A stretch of 64,000 nt of DNA from Pegoplata infirma. Lineage: Eukaryota > Arthropoda > Insecta > Diptera > Anthomyiidae. Below are positions 1 through 12,360 of this stretch, piece by piece. The notes below the pieces were generated by a model that searched no databases, was not told the origin of the DNA, and saw nothing but the letters and a program-made list of their open reading frames with translations. Each line of letters begins with the position of its first letter. Position 1 is the stretch's first letter. The DNA is taken from the NCBI GenBank assembly GCA_963921195.1, contig OY992540.1:25556262-25620261 (forward strand). The letters are read 5' to 3'. Both the position numbers and the translations under genes were made by a program.

Positions 1-480
1 GTAGTTAAATTTAGGGATAAACAGTAAAAATGTTAAATTTGGCATTGCCGAAAGTATTGATACCCTCCACAATGTAAAAAATATCATTGCAAAAAACATT
101 ATTTGAAAAAAAAATTGTTAAAAAAAATATGTTGAAAAAAAATGTTGTGGAAATTTGTGTTAAAAAATGGGTAAGAGAAAATAATTCTCAAAAAAAAAAA
201 ATTTAAAACAAATCTGCGGAAAAAAATTTTTTGGCGAACTTTTTTTTCAGATATCGAGATATCGCCATTAGAAATTTGCAAAAAATGGCGGTTTTTCGTA
301 CGTTCAAGAAAATTAAAAACAAAAAAGCTCGAAATTTCTTTCCCTTGACCTCTTCATAGAGCTTGAGACAAACTTTTTGGTTTTTTAGAAAATTTTTACC
401 AAAAACTCAAAATTTTGATCGAAGGGTGCCATGCACTGCTATAAATGAAGGGCGCCATGGTAAAACGGATGCATAATTTT
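1..480 (-). mobile_element. Helentron-like 3' end with A-rich body
   Basis: TTTGGCATTGCCGAAA forms a hairpin beside TTGATACCCTCCACAATG, the arrangement of Helentron-A and -C 3' ends on the - strand. The body is A-rich with ATTTGTG/AAATTTT runs. The far end is not resolved. Confidence 0.5.
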
Positions 481-1786
481 ATTATCATTTAACCAATTAA
501 GGAATTCATAAGCTTATTAAATATCATGCAAAGGAAACAAATTACATTAAATTTTATAAGATTTCATAGTTCCATTGAAAAATTTCATTAAATTTTTTGT
601 ATAAAAGTTGTTGTTGACATAGATAAATAAAAACAGCTGCTCGGAGCAGGCTGAATTTATTTTGTGATTTTTTTTTAGATTATTGATTATTTATATTTTT
701 ACTAAAAGTCACGTTGTTTTATATTATTTCGTGGTTTTACTTATATGTTTATTAAAATTTGAGGATATACTTAGTAAAATTTAGTGTAAAAAAACTGAGT
801 AAAATCTATAAATAAAAAAATGTGAAAGTGTATTTTTCTAACTTGTTTTTGTGATTTTTTCAGACTTTTGATACGAAATTTAAATTTATTACAATTAGGG
901 TTGGAGTAAAATTTTGTGCGAGAAAAGTAAGTGAAAATCCTTAAAAATGCGAAAGTGTATTTTTTCTACCATGTATACTACAATCACGTAAATTAAATAA
1001 AATTTCAGTGACGGTTACACGTGACAAACCCAAAATTGTTATTAATGAACATTTTCACTAATTTTTATTTAAGGTTGCAATTTTCCTTAAAGGTTACAAT
1101 TTTCCTTTTCCTTTACCTACTGCTATCTCACAATAAATGAATGAATACTTTCATTTCATGAAAAACTTAATAAAACGTTTTAAACAAGTTCTACAAATAT
1201 TTTCGTTAATTCCATGTTTTCGTTGAAAGGAACTTTAAAGACACCATTTTCATTGATTAAATGAAACCAGTCTTCGGTTGAAAATGTAAGCCATTTTTCA
1301 TTTGTCAATTTTCATTTATTTCACGAAGCTTTTTTTTTCAGTGTGTGTTTCTCTCAATCTCTATGAAATAGTTAGTGAAAAAAAATTTGAAATTTTTTTT
1401 TAATTTCTTGAACGTAGAAAAAACACCATTATTGGAAAATTTTTGACAAATTTCAAATCGCGATAAATTAATAACCGCTCTACCGAAACACAAAATCAAA
1501 TATACTTTTAAAATGAGGTAGTTAGGGTTGTAAGTCTCGTCGAAAAGATTACAAAAATGCCCATCAAACTTTCCAGACCAGGGCATTGCTTCAATGGCAA
1601 TACCGGAAAAAAAGTTGTCTACTTTTGACTCAATGGCAGCACCTGCTAGTAAGACTTTAGTAGCACACTAAATTTTAAAAACTCTGTAACTAACTTTTGT
1701 GTGCAAAATTTTCAAATTTTATTTTATATAGGATAGTTGCTGCGAGTGTATGGAAAATTACATAGTTATCTGAGCAGTATTTCCTG
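481..1786. other. AT-rich region with two dispersed repeats
   Basis: About 620-900 is similar to 39150-39330 (AACAGCTG, then TTTTTACTAAAA and TATTATTTC). About 930-1040 is similar to 25990-26080 (AAGTGTATTTTTTCTACC, then ATAAAATTTCAGTGAC). No gene seen. Confidence 0.6.
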
Positions 1787-2864
1787 CACTCAGAAAATTA
1801 TTGCAGTTACTACATGATGGTTGTTTGTGTAGTAAGTAGTAGCTGTTGTTTTTAACTACAATTTCGGTCGTTTTTGTGTGAAAAAATTTCAAACAACTTT
1901 TTTTTGTAGTAGTTTCAAAAAATAAATACAAAAAATATACTACACTGTAGTAATAGTTGATTTATGTAGTTGTTTTTAGTTTTTTTCTAAAAACTCGTTT
2001 TTTTCTAGAAATTTTTATTGCAAACGAATGTGTCGAACGAGTTGGTCGTGCGGGATGCGGAAGGAATTATTTTTATACCAAATAAATAATATCTAAATAA
2101 ATTAAATTACAATTTATTAAATTTAATTATAACAAAAAATATGTTTTTGGAAAAATATTCTTGAGCGAAAGAAAATAAGTGGATAAAATAGAGAAAACAA
2201 GTGTGTATAATATAGCGCTCACATAAGCGTGTGTAAAAACCAATCGGAAAAAAACAAAATACAATGTGTGTAGTGTCTTGTTTTCTTATGAGCGTGCCAT
2301 CTTTCTTTTCTTTGTATACACAACAGAACAGGTACATACTTTTTTGAAACATTGCAAATTAATTCTTTTTTTTTATAAATCAATTTTGCCAAAGCATTTC
2401 GTTTTTTTTTTATTCCAGACAAAATTTTGATCAGTAGCGGTGAAAATTTGAAATGAACTATTAAAAAAACAAAGGTAAATACAATCAATTTATTTCGTTT
2501 AACATTTTATTAATATAATTCTTTTCTTCTATAATTCCAGATAAATACACCAAAAAATTTTAATTTCATGTCGAAATTCTATACAACCAACTGAAATGTA
2601 TTGCTTTTTAAATAAATAAAAATCAATCACTTAAACGTTTAAAAAATTTGTTAAATAAAATTTCAGGCAAGTGTAATAAAAACAACTGTATACCGTCTTT
2701 TGTAGTAGTTTTTACTACATTTTGTAGTTGAAAATCAATAGTTAAAAACAACAACATATTCAGTTGTTTTTACCGTAATGTGTAGTGGACGCCTTTTCAA
2801 CAACAAAATGTAGTCAAAACAACTGTCTTTTGTAGTAGATTTTACCGACATACTTTTTTGAGTG
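1787..2864. mobile_element. Old diverged member of the CACTCA MITE family
   Basis: Starts CACTCAGAAAATTATTGCAG and ends TACTTTTTTGAGTG. Many TTGTAGTAGTTTT/AACAACT blocks read in both orientations. The internal 2030-2640 stretch is absent from younger copies. Confidence 0.7.
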
Positions 2865-3635
2865 TGAGTTATTTGAGCCCTTACTAAGTTTTAGTATTAG
2901 CTCAAGAATATTCTTGAAAAATAAGAGGCCGCGTATTATTATTTTAAAGTTTTTTGGCCTCCTGAATTCGAATTTGACCTTGAAATTGCGCTATCTTATT
3001 AAGTTTTTGATATATCAGTTTATGTTAAATATCTCAAAAATCTGACGAGATAGAGCAATTTAAAGGCCAGATTCTGATTCAGAGCGTCAAAAACCTTTAA
3101 AAATATTGTACATGACCTTTTATGATGAAATTATTTTTTTACCTGGGATATATGAACTGCGATTTCCTGCAAAATCTTAATTTTCTTTTTTAGAAAAATT
3201 ATCACAACTTTGTTAATTGTTATTAGGTTTCTTCAGGATAAAGCTTATCGTATTCAGAATCAAATTTTCTTTAAAAATACGTTTATAAATATAAAGGTTG
3301 TTAAACGAACAAAAAACCGATAAACTCGAAAAATTTTCAAAAAATAACAAAAAAATAGATTTTATAGAAAAAATCAATAAATATCTTTCTTATATGTATA
3401 GACCAATTCACACACATGGAAAGCCCCATCCTTCTTCTATCAAAAACAGTGAAAAAATTTAAAATCGGTTGAAAATTTTCTGAATTACAAAAGGTTTTGT
3501 GAGAAAAAGCCCAAAAAAACGTTTTTCGAAATAATTTTAACATTTGAGGGTGTCTGGCAACTTAAATGGGCATTTTTGTGATCTACTCGACAAGACCAAC
3601 AACCTATACTATTGCCCTGATTCAGTATGTCGTAC
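2865..3635. repeat. Region with an imperfect inverted repeat centred near 3020
   Basis: Around 2955-3090, TTGGCCTCCTGAATTCGAAT ... TTGCGCTATCTTATTAAG is answered by GAGATAGAGCAATTTAAAGG. The TTGGCCTCCTRAA phrase recurs at 23240 in another foldback. No gene. Confidence 0.55.
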
Positions 3636-3726
3636 AAAGTGAGTGACTAGAAATTTTATACGTAAAACAAAAACAAATTTGAGTTTTTTGTTTTTGTTTT
3701 ACGTACAAAATTTGTAGTCACTCACT
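3636..3726. repeat. 91-bp hairpin with about 40-bp arms
   Basis: AAGTGAGTGACTAGAAATTT continues through TACGTAAAACAAAAACAAA, a short loop, then TTTGTTTTTGTTTTACGTA and ATTTGTAGTCACTCACTT. Arms are nearly perfect. Could be a tiny MITE or a hairpin RNA precursor. Confidence 0.8.
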
Positions 3727-3821
3727 TCTACCGAGATAGCGAATCGCACAGTATGTCACATCAGAAGTAATTTTCACTGTAGCACAGTGTATTTAGCATG
3801 CCAAAATAAAAATAAATAATA

Positions 3822-4562
3822 AACAAGTGTTTCCCGGAAAATGGGTCCCAAGTCCAAACATGGATCCGATTTGATCTATATCTTGTTAGGTCTTAAATTA
3901 GTGTTAAAACACACCGAAACACACCCAAACGAAATTTAATTGAAATAGGCATCTTTTTGTTGCCAATATCTAAATATCGGGCTAAATTTTTATATGGGGA
4001 TTAAGTCCAGAAATGGTCTAATTATAGTCGAATTTCATTATGTTACCAAAGTATACGTCTAACACTTACAAACAAAATTTTACCAAAACATTTCAATTTT
4101 CGTGAAATTTGAGAGATTTGTGTGAATATCGGGAAGGTGGTTTGTATGGGGACTACAAGAAAGACTCCTCCGATTTTTTTTTTAATCTGGAATGGTGGTT
4201 TCTGAATGCGAAATACGTTTACCTATTCCTATTATATTACGGTTGTTAGAGGCATTAGAGCCAAATTTAGAGGGGACGTTAGTATGGTTGCTAGGTCAAA
4301 ACATGGACCCCGATTTTTTCCAATTTCAATAGGGTTAGTCCTTGAGCCAAAATCAACAAAAGTTTCAAAAGTTTAAGCCACATCGATTCATAATTGCGAC
4401 CTGTATCGTGTTTACACCGTTTATATGGACATCGCTAAATTGACTCAAAAAGTGATTTTGAGTCGATCGGTATACTTAAAAGTGGGTCTTGGATCAAAAT
4501 TTGGCTAGTTACAAACATCAGCACAAAGTTATTATACCCTGTACCACAAAGTGGTGTAGTTA
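3822..4562 (-). mobile_element. Helentron-B copy, 3' end truncated
   Basis: On the - strand it aligns by eye with 54020-54810 along its length: TACCCTGTACCACAAAGTGG, GATCGGTATAC, GGTCGCAATTATGAATCGAT, TTTCCGGGAAACAC. The terminal GTCGGTC hairpin is missing. Confidence 0.8.
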
Positions 4563-6923
4563 TTTAATCATCAACTTCACACATTTTTAGATAAAAGGTT
4601 TTGGTTCCCCGGTGTTATTCTTTTGGTAACACTTTAGATTGCTTTTTGTTTCTACGCGATTTGTGTATTAATACTACAAAACTTTCAAGTCTCTCTTGTC
4701 TTTTATTGTTTACTTTTTAATTTTTTTGTTGTTTTTTTTTCTTCCAGCCATTAAGAACTTTCTTTAAAATCAAAGCACTGCCAACTAATTTTGGTTATAG
4801 TTTGCCCAGAGAAAACAAAAGTCAAACAAAAAGTTTAACATTAAATGCTGTTAATGATGGATGAATTTCACCTTTGTTGTAACTAAATACAAAAGAAATT
4901 ATTAATATGTTTTTTGTTTTTTTGCTTAACATAATTTATTGAAAGCAAAAGTGTTTTTTTTAATATGTTTTTATAGTTTTCGTAACAACCGTGTTAAAAA
5001 TAACTAAAGAAAAACAAACAAAAAGTTTAGCGATTTTTATAATTATTTCTTTTAAATTAAATAAAACATAAAAAATATATACAAATATTTAAACGTCGGT
5101 AAGGTCAAAGATCTAAGATCTTCATGTGTGAAAACATGATAAACATGTTAAATGAATGTACATTAGAGCACCCACAAAGTTTAGAGGAATATGCAAATTT
5201 CTAGCAATTTTAATAATAATAATAATTTTGAGCTATGTCTCTTAAACTTGCACCACTGAAGATTATACTTGAAATTTCAAAATTTATTTTGTAATTCGAA
5301 TATTCCAATTGTAGTTCGACGATTTAAAATAGATTAATTATAATTTGAAAACCATACACTATAACTCGAAAAAGATCAATTTTTATTCGAAAAAGATCAA
5401 TTGTAATTCAAAAACGATCAATTGTTATTATCGAAATTATAATAACAATTGATCTTTTCTTAATTAGAATTGAAGGGCTTCCCAGTAAAACTTAGATTAC
5501 CAAATAAGGTATAAAATAAGGTATAGGATCTCTTATTTTATACATTGCAGCATTGATGATTTTAACAGGCGATGAGACTCAAAGTAATGCATCCACATTA
5601 TCACAAAGAATACCAGTAAGGTATAAAATAAGTCATAAATTTATAACGAAGAATACGAGTAATACGGTATTTACACCAACGAAAACAACTTGTTTTTGAA
5701 TATTTTTTTGGTTTTTGGCAAAAACTATGTAGTTTTTCCATACAATTTAAAAACTGCGTTGCCAACCAAAACTAAACAAAAACTAGAGTTTTGGCTGTGT
5801 TCACTACTAGCTAATCATTCTGTGTGAATATTTTTTTCAGTTTTGTTTTGCTTAACTCGAATGTCAAAAATAAAATATTTGTTTTTTGTGAAATTATTAT
5901 TCCAATCTGTTAAAAAAGTTAATAAATATGTAATTTATTTTTTTTATTAACGTGTGGCTATTGTTATTTTGTGTTTTTTAGTGAATTTATAAAATAATTA
6001 ATTTGATTTGACAAACAAAAACTCTATTTATTCGGTGTAAACGGTTTGGTTTTCAAAAATCAGTTTTGGCCAAAAACAAGTTAGTTTTTGTTTGGTCTAA
6101 ACATAGTATAAGGTGTAAAATATATGATATTTTATAGGTTACGAGAAATGAAATAATATAGCATACCAGAACATAATATATAAGGTGTTACGAGTAGTGA
6201 AAAAGTAATTTTGTATTAAATTTACTCACGTAATTGTAAGTGAGTGTAAGTAGATAAAATATGCTCGTGAGTGTGTGTCGTTAGAAATTTCCTGTCGCGA
6301 GCCCATCTCTAGTTAAAACTTATGCATTTTTTTATAAAATAATTATTTTTTATGTTATTGTAATGCATTATGCATCCAATTATAAATAATGCATTATTTC
6401 AAACTTTCAAATAATACATAATGTAACCAAATATAAGTCATCCATGATTTAATGTTTAGAAATAATAAATATGAAATACATTTTTTCCAATAATCATGCA
6501 TTACGTTGAAAATTATTAGTAATGCATTATTTTTCACTTGAAAATAATACGTTGTGAAACAAATGTTTGGTAAGACATCCTAAAATAATGCTACAAATAA
6601 GGTATATACATTACCTGGTAATGTGTTATATAATCACTACCCATTACCAAAGTTTGGCTGGGTTACTGCAAGAACTTGATAAGCTACATTTAATTTTTTC
6701 ATGTTTTTCGCCTTCTGCTGATGTTCCATAGACAGATTTTTGGCAAAAGTCTTGCTTTAACCCTTCTTACAAGTATATTGAGAATAAAAGTTCTGCAAAA
6801 GTTCTATTTTCTACATTATTTTGAAAGTTTTAAGGCAAAAACCACCATAAAATGAAATGTTGCTTATCGAGTTTTTACAATTAGCCCTTCAATTGATCTT
6901 TTTCGATTTACAAAAAATCTTTT
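4563..6923. other. AT-rich stretch with satellite traces and one MITE
   Basis: 5270-5460 has degenerate AATTGTAATTCGAAAAAGATC units. 5669-6109 is a MITE, listed separately. 6325-6560 has repeated ATAATGCATTAT palindromes. No gene seen. Confidence 0.55.
5669..6109. mobile_element. MITE with imperfect ends TATTTACACCAACGAAAAC
   Basis: Left end TATTTACACCAACGAAAAC then AACTTGTTTTTG. Right end CAAGTTAGTTTTTG then TTTGGTCTAAACATA, its imperfect inverse. About 440 bp, non-coding. Confidence 0.6.
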
Positions 6924-7292
6924 TATACCCTCCAACTACAGTATGGGGGTATACTCATTTTGTCATTCCGTGTGTAACGCATCGAAATATCGGTCGGGGA
7001 CCACATAAAGTATATTATTGATCAGTGATCGATTCTAAGACATTCTAACACGATGCAATCCAAAATAAAATAGCTAGACCCCTCAAGTTTGACACAGATA
7101 TGTGTTATGTTCCTAGGCAGTTTAAGTTCGAAAATTGGCCGATGGGAAGGTGCTCTCAATATCTCCACTGACCCTATCACCCCCCCTCCCAAAAAAAACA
7201 AACGCCCCTGACAAATTTTTGTTTTTAATTTTTTTTACATTTTGAAGGGTATAAAAGATTCGGCACAGCCGAATTTAACACTCTCACTTGTT
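6924..7292 (+). mobile_element. Helentron-A, short internally deleted copy
   Basis: The 5' end TATACCCTCCAACTACAGTA, GTGTAACGCATCGAAATATC and GATCAGTGATCGATTCTAAG are present, then a shortened middle, a C-tract, GAAGGGTATAAAAG, hairpin TTCGGCACAGCCGAA and terminus CTCTCACTTGTT. Confidence 0.88.
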
Positions 7293-7857
7293 CAAATTAC
7301 AATTGATCTTTTGCGAATTACGATTGATCTTTTTCTAATTGCTATCGAATTGCAATTGATATATTTCGAATTATAATTGACCTTTTTAAATTACAATTGA
7401 TATTTTTCGAATTAAAATTGATTTTTTTCGAATAACAGCTGATCTATTTCGAATTACAATTGATCTCTTTTGGAATACAATTGATCTTATTAGGATAACA
7501 ATTTATCTTTTTCGAATTACAATCGTTCTTTGTCGAATAACAGTTGATCTTTTTCGAGTTGCAATTGTTCTTTTTCGAATAACAGTTGATCTATTTTGAG
7601 TTACAGTAGATCTTTTTAGAATTACAATTGATCTTTTTTTGAATTACAATTGATCATTTTCGAATTGCAAATGATATTTTTCGAATTACAATTGATCTTT
7701 TTCGAATTGCAGTTGGATTCTTAAAATTACAACTGATCTTTTTCGAATTATAATTGGTCTATTATGAATTCTATTTTTTTTTTTTTTTTGAAATACAATT
7801 GATACTTTTCGAATTACAATTTATTTTTTAGAAATACAAATGACCTTTTTATATCCT
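7293..7857. repeat. 21-bp satellite (GAATTACAATTGATCTTTTTC), about 25 degenerate units
   Basis: AATTACAATTGATCTTTTTCG repeats with many substitutions and small indels, starting exactly at the end of a Helentron-A copy. The same satellite occurs beside other Helentron ends at 9563, 50945 and 53600. Confidence 0.88.
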
Positions 7858-9562
7858 TCACTCGAGTGATAAAGGGGATATATAAGTTTGTCATTCCGTT
7901 TGTAACACATCGAAATATTGGTCTAGGACCCCAAAAAGTATATATATTCATGATCCTCGATCGATTTTAAGTCGATCTAGCGATGTCCTTCCATCCGTCT
8001 GTCTGTCCGTCCGTAGAAAACACGCTAACTTTGGAAATACTTTACAGAGGCTACTGAAGGCATATATATTGGTCATTTACCTGGTCAGGTTGGTATTGCA
8101 ATCCAGCCAAATCGGTCAAGTGGTTCAAAAGTTATGAGCAAAAGAGTAAATTTCGGGAAGGGTTTTTCGCGAATTTACGAGATAAACATGATAACTTTCG
8201 AAAGAAAATAATGAGACTGCTGTTTTGTATTAAATTTTGGCTCAATCTGTCCAGTGGTTCGAAAGTTATAAGCGAAACCCTGAATTTCAGATTGGTTTCA
8301 TCTTAAATGCCACGTGTTAAACAAGTTGTAAATGCACTGGTGGTAACTTAACAATGCTTTTCAAACTTGTTGAATTTTAAAGCAATGCTTTTCAAACTTG
8401 TTTAATTTTAAAGCATTGCTTTTTAAACTTGTTTAGTTTTAAAAGCATTGGTAACTTAAAAATTACACTCGAAAAAAATTTCACACTCAAAAAAAAATTT
8501 ACATTCAAAAACAATTTAGTTTTTCTTTTACAAAAATTACAATATTTTGTGTACATACGTATGTACGTTAGCATGTCCCGAATTCAGGAAATTTTGGAAT
8601 TTCTTTTGGGCATACCCCTAAAACGATGCTTATTGAAGAGCTGTTTACGGGAAAAATAATTAAAAAAATTTTGGAGGTCATCTTCAGGGCGCAACCAGCG
8701 CTTAAAGTTTACATCCGTGGTGCATTTGATAAAAAAAAAAGATTTTTTTTATTTTCAATATTGATGCCAAAAGTTTCGTTAGGTGGAGTACATTCAGGAA
8801 AAAATATTTATAAAGTTTTCATGGAGCAATTTTGGTCTAGCGCAACGTTTTTAAACTTCGAAGATGCATAATTTATTACATATTTTTTTAAGTTTTTGTA
8901 AAAAACGGTTTTTTATATAAAGGCTTGAACATAAACTCCGTTTAATACAAAACCTTAATAGAACTCTTACAAACTCCGGTTTTTACAAAAACTTAAAAAA
9001 ATATGTAATAAATTACATCTTTTCAAAATTTCAAAACGTTGTGCTGGACCAAAATTGCTCCATGAAAACTTTACAAATATTTTTTCCAGAATGTACTCTA
9101 TCTAACGAAACTTTTGGCACCAATTTTAAAAAAATAAAAAATATTTTTTTTTTGACCAAATGCACTACGGATGCAAACTTTAAGCGCTGGTTGCGCCCTG
9201 AAGATGACCTCCAAAATTTTTTTAATTATTTTTCCCGTAATCAGCTCTTTACTAAGTATCATTCTAGGGGTATGCCCTAACATTTTTCATTTTCGGGACA
9301 CGCTAATGTACGTGCATTCACTCAGAAATATTTTTACAGTAAAAATAACATTACACTCGACAAAAGTTTTACACTAAAAAAAAATAGTAATTTTTCCTTT
9401 CTTTTTTTTAAATGACAAAAAAAGAGTTTTTTACTCAAAATAAAATATTTCTAATCAAAATTGGTAATTTTTTCACGTTAAAAAATGTACTATCCTTTAA
9501 AAAAGGCATTGTGGAGGGTATTCATAGATTCGGCAAAGTCGAATTTAACTTTTCTACTTGTT
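7850..9562 (+). mobile_element. Helentron-C copy carrying a palindromic insert
   Basis: The 5' end TATCCTTCACTCGAGTGATA, then CATTCCGTTTGTAACACATC, TCGATCTAGCGATGTCC and (GTCY)n. The 3' end GTGGAGGGTATTCATAGATT leads to hairpin ATTCGGCAAAGTCGAAT and CTACTTGTT. The palindrome at 8576-9305 lies inside. Confidence 0.75.
8576..9305. repeat. Palindromic foldback, about 335-bp arms, centre near 8940
   Basis: The left arm has GAGCTGTTTACGGGAAAAAT, AGGTCATCTTCAGGGCGCAA and AACGAAACTTTTGGC-type sequence in inverse. The right arm returns each in reverse order. Both arms encode the same short open frame (EELFTGKIIKKILEVIF). This is expected from the symmetry, and the frame matches no family I recognise. 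Confidence 0.85.
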
Positions 9563-10920
9563 GCAATTACAATTGATCTTTCTCGAATTATGAATGTTTT
9601 TTTTTTGAATTACAATTGCAAACTTAAAATTACCAATGGAATGTTCGAGTTACAATTAGAATTTTTAAATTGCAAATGGAATTTTCGAATTACAAATGGA
9701 ATATTCAAATTACTAGTAAAATCTTTGAATTACAATTGATCTTTTTCGAATTACATCTGTAAATGCTGCAGAAATTTTACGAAAAATCATTCAATTCTTC
9801 TAGTTTTATTCCATTTTTCTAGCTACAAGTCAAGAGAGAGTCTGGCATGTTTGCACTCGAAAAGATGATTTTTTAACAGATATTTTTTCTAGCAAAAAAT
9901 AAGAGAGTACCGCAATAAATAACACTTTTTGCACATATGGGTGCTTAAATCTCAATACAAACTATAAACAAGGGATACTCGTAAAGTTTTTCTTTACATT
10001 AGCAACCAAGATTAAGTCTTTCAGCTTATGAAAGGTAATCTATTTAAATTATTTCCATCCAAATCATTCCGTATAATTATAATTATTTTTGAAAATTTAA
10101 TTATATGAAATTTCATTAATTACAAATGCTTCCGTTTTTTTCTTTTAACGGTAATTAAAAACTTTATGAATTCCCTATGATCACAGTTTGTTTTCATGAT
10201 TTGTATTGAAAATAAACACTAAAATACTATTTGTATTATTGTGGTTATGTGGTAATATTATTAAATATTTAATATCGTTAAATATTAGAAAAAAAAACAT
10301 TAAGAAAAGTTTCACCATAACCACCACATTAACATCATACTTAACAATTAACACAAGAGTAAATATTTGATATTATCATATTAGATTGTATGTATGTGAC
10401 ATTAATTAGATTGTATGTAATGACATATTTACTTTAACATTACAAAATGATATCTTTTTATTAAACGTTATAAGATTATGATGGTAATCTAATAATCCAG
10501 ATTACGATGTTAATCTAGTAGTTTTCATAAGGCAATCTTCAACATACAATGATTTCTAGCTGAATCGAAATTTTCCAATTAAGTTTTACAACAGACTAAA
10601 CTGATTACCGTGACCATTTTTTTGAAAAATATTGATTTTTGTAGAAATTATATATTTTTTTTTTTTTAAATAGACCAATTGCCATTTTCTAAATATCAGA
10701 AAAACTTAATTAAAATTAAGAAAGATCCAATTTAATTAAATTTAATTAAGTTTAACTTTGGTAAAGCTCAATTGAAGCTCAGAAAAGCATTATTGAACTT
10801 GAAAAAAAATGCCTGCGAATTTTGTACTCTTGACCAAAACATTAAATCATGATAATGTTTTGCGGAAGATTTAGGTGTACTTGCCAAAGCAAAGTTTTTT
10901 TACAAAAAATAATGTTATAT
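9563..10920. other. Satellite remnant, then AT-rich sequence without a gene
   Basis: 9563-9765 holds about nine units of the AATTACAATTGATCTTTCTC satellite with TTGCAAATGGAATTTTCG variants. 9766-10920 is plain AT-rich DNA in which I see nothing definite. Confidence 0.65.
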
Positions 10921-12360
10921 TACTTTGCTTTTCCATGCAAAACGAATTGAAATATCAGTCGAGGACCCCATTAAAAAACCAAAAGATCTGTACATTTCGT
11001 AGGTTAGATTAGGTTGGATGGGCGCTAGCCATTTGGCGAATTCACTCGGAAGCTATAAGGCCCATTGTGATTCCCTTAACCATATTTCCCTACTCCCCCT
11101 CTGATACAAAGTTCTACTTTTTAAACCACCCCGTTTCCCTGAGGTATTCCGCTAGAGACGTCAATGAGACACCGCAGTCCAGGTCATCGAAAAATCTTTG
11201 CCCCAAATGCTTAAGGCGGCTCCTCATTAGGCCCGGACATTCGCATAGCAAGTGCTTCACTGACTCCTCTTCCTCCACTTCCCCACAGCTTCTGCAATAG
11301 TCCCTATCAGAAATTCCCATACGCAATTATACAGTGTCCTGTAAGTACTCCAACTAATAGGCTAACCGTCCGTTTGCCAAAAGTAAGAAGACTTTTCCAT
11401 CCTATTTTCAGATATCCTATCAATTTCGTTCATCAATTCCACTATAGGAACCGAAACGTCAGGTTCTACATCAGCCAATTCGTTCCCAGCGACCCCACTA
11501 TGGCCTGGGACCCAGATTAGCTTGATTGTGTGCTGACTGATTCGACGAAGAGATTGTATACAATGCATAACTATTCCCGATTTTACAGTATTTGACTCTA
11601 AGGCCTTCAGAGCTGCGAGACTATCCACGAAAATGTTAATGACGCAAGGACGAAGGTCCCTTGTCATAATCATCTGCGCGGCTTAGTCAATTGCAAGCAC
11701 CTCAGCCTGGAAAACACTACACTTATTCGGAAGCCTCAATGCCGATTTCGAGGCATTCAGAGAAAACTCCCGAAATCGTACCTATCTCCATCTTTGATCC
11801 GTCCGTAAAAATTGAGATCGCATTCTCTGTAATAACAGAGTTTTCCGCTCAGTCTTCCCTAGTCTGTATTTGGACTTCGAAGGTTCTGTCAAAGTTCGTC
11901 TGTGGTGAGATATAGTCGATTCTCTGTTCCAGTTCCGTCCCGCCCACCGTACTTAATATAGTCAAGTGTCCCCAAGAGCGTTGCTTAAGCATTTGCGACT
12001 CTCTTAACCTGAGAGCCGATTTTGCTGCTGTGCTCTTGACGTAAATATCCACGGGCTGAATGAATTTCTTATCCACTGCTTTCCACCACACAAGGGCACC
12101 ATAGGTAAGTATTGGTCTAATTATCGCACCATACATCCAGTGTATAATATACGGTTTTAAACCCCACCTTCTCCCGAAAGTTCTTCTGCAGGTGTAAAAA
12201 GCACATAACGACTTTTTCATCCTTTCCTCTGTGTTTCTTTTCCAAGAAAGCTTTGAGTCCATTTCGTAAGTGAGTGCAAAAATAAGTGCAAAAAAGTGTT
12301 TTTACATTTTGGAGAGTTTAAAAGATTCGGCACCAAAGAATATAACACTCTCACTTGTTT
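10921..12360 (+). mobile_element. Helentron-A copy interrupted by a retrotransposon
   Basis: The 5' block (AATTGAAATATCAGTCGAGG, ACCCC) is at 10940-10975. The 3' block (TTTTGGAGAGTTTAAAAGAT, TCGGCACC, ACACTCTCACTTGTT) is at 12305-12358. Between them lies the non-LTR fragment with its 9-bp duplication. Confidence 0.7.
11002..12259 (-). pseudogene. 5'-truncated non-LTR retrotransposon (RT C-terminus, RNase H, Zn knuckle)
   Basis: Flanked by CATTTCGTA at 10993-11001 and 12260-12268, a 9-bp target duplication. On the - strand the first piece (12259-11849) has SKLSWKRNTEERMKKSL and IIRPILTYGALVWW, typical of the RT thumb of Jockey/I/LOA-like elements. Next come an RNase H region (IFTDGS near 11800; FVDSLAALKAL and IWVPGHSGVAGNELAD at 11640-11470) and a C-terminal C-x2-C-x10-H-x4-C knuckle (CRSCGEV ... 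HLLCEC). Stops and frameshifts break the frame near 11680 and 11340. The apparent ATG at 12262 comes from the target duplication, not the element. The 3' tail reads CCTAATCTAACC. Dead copy. Confidence 0.92.
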
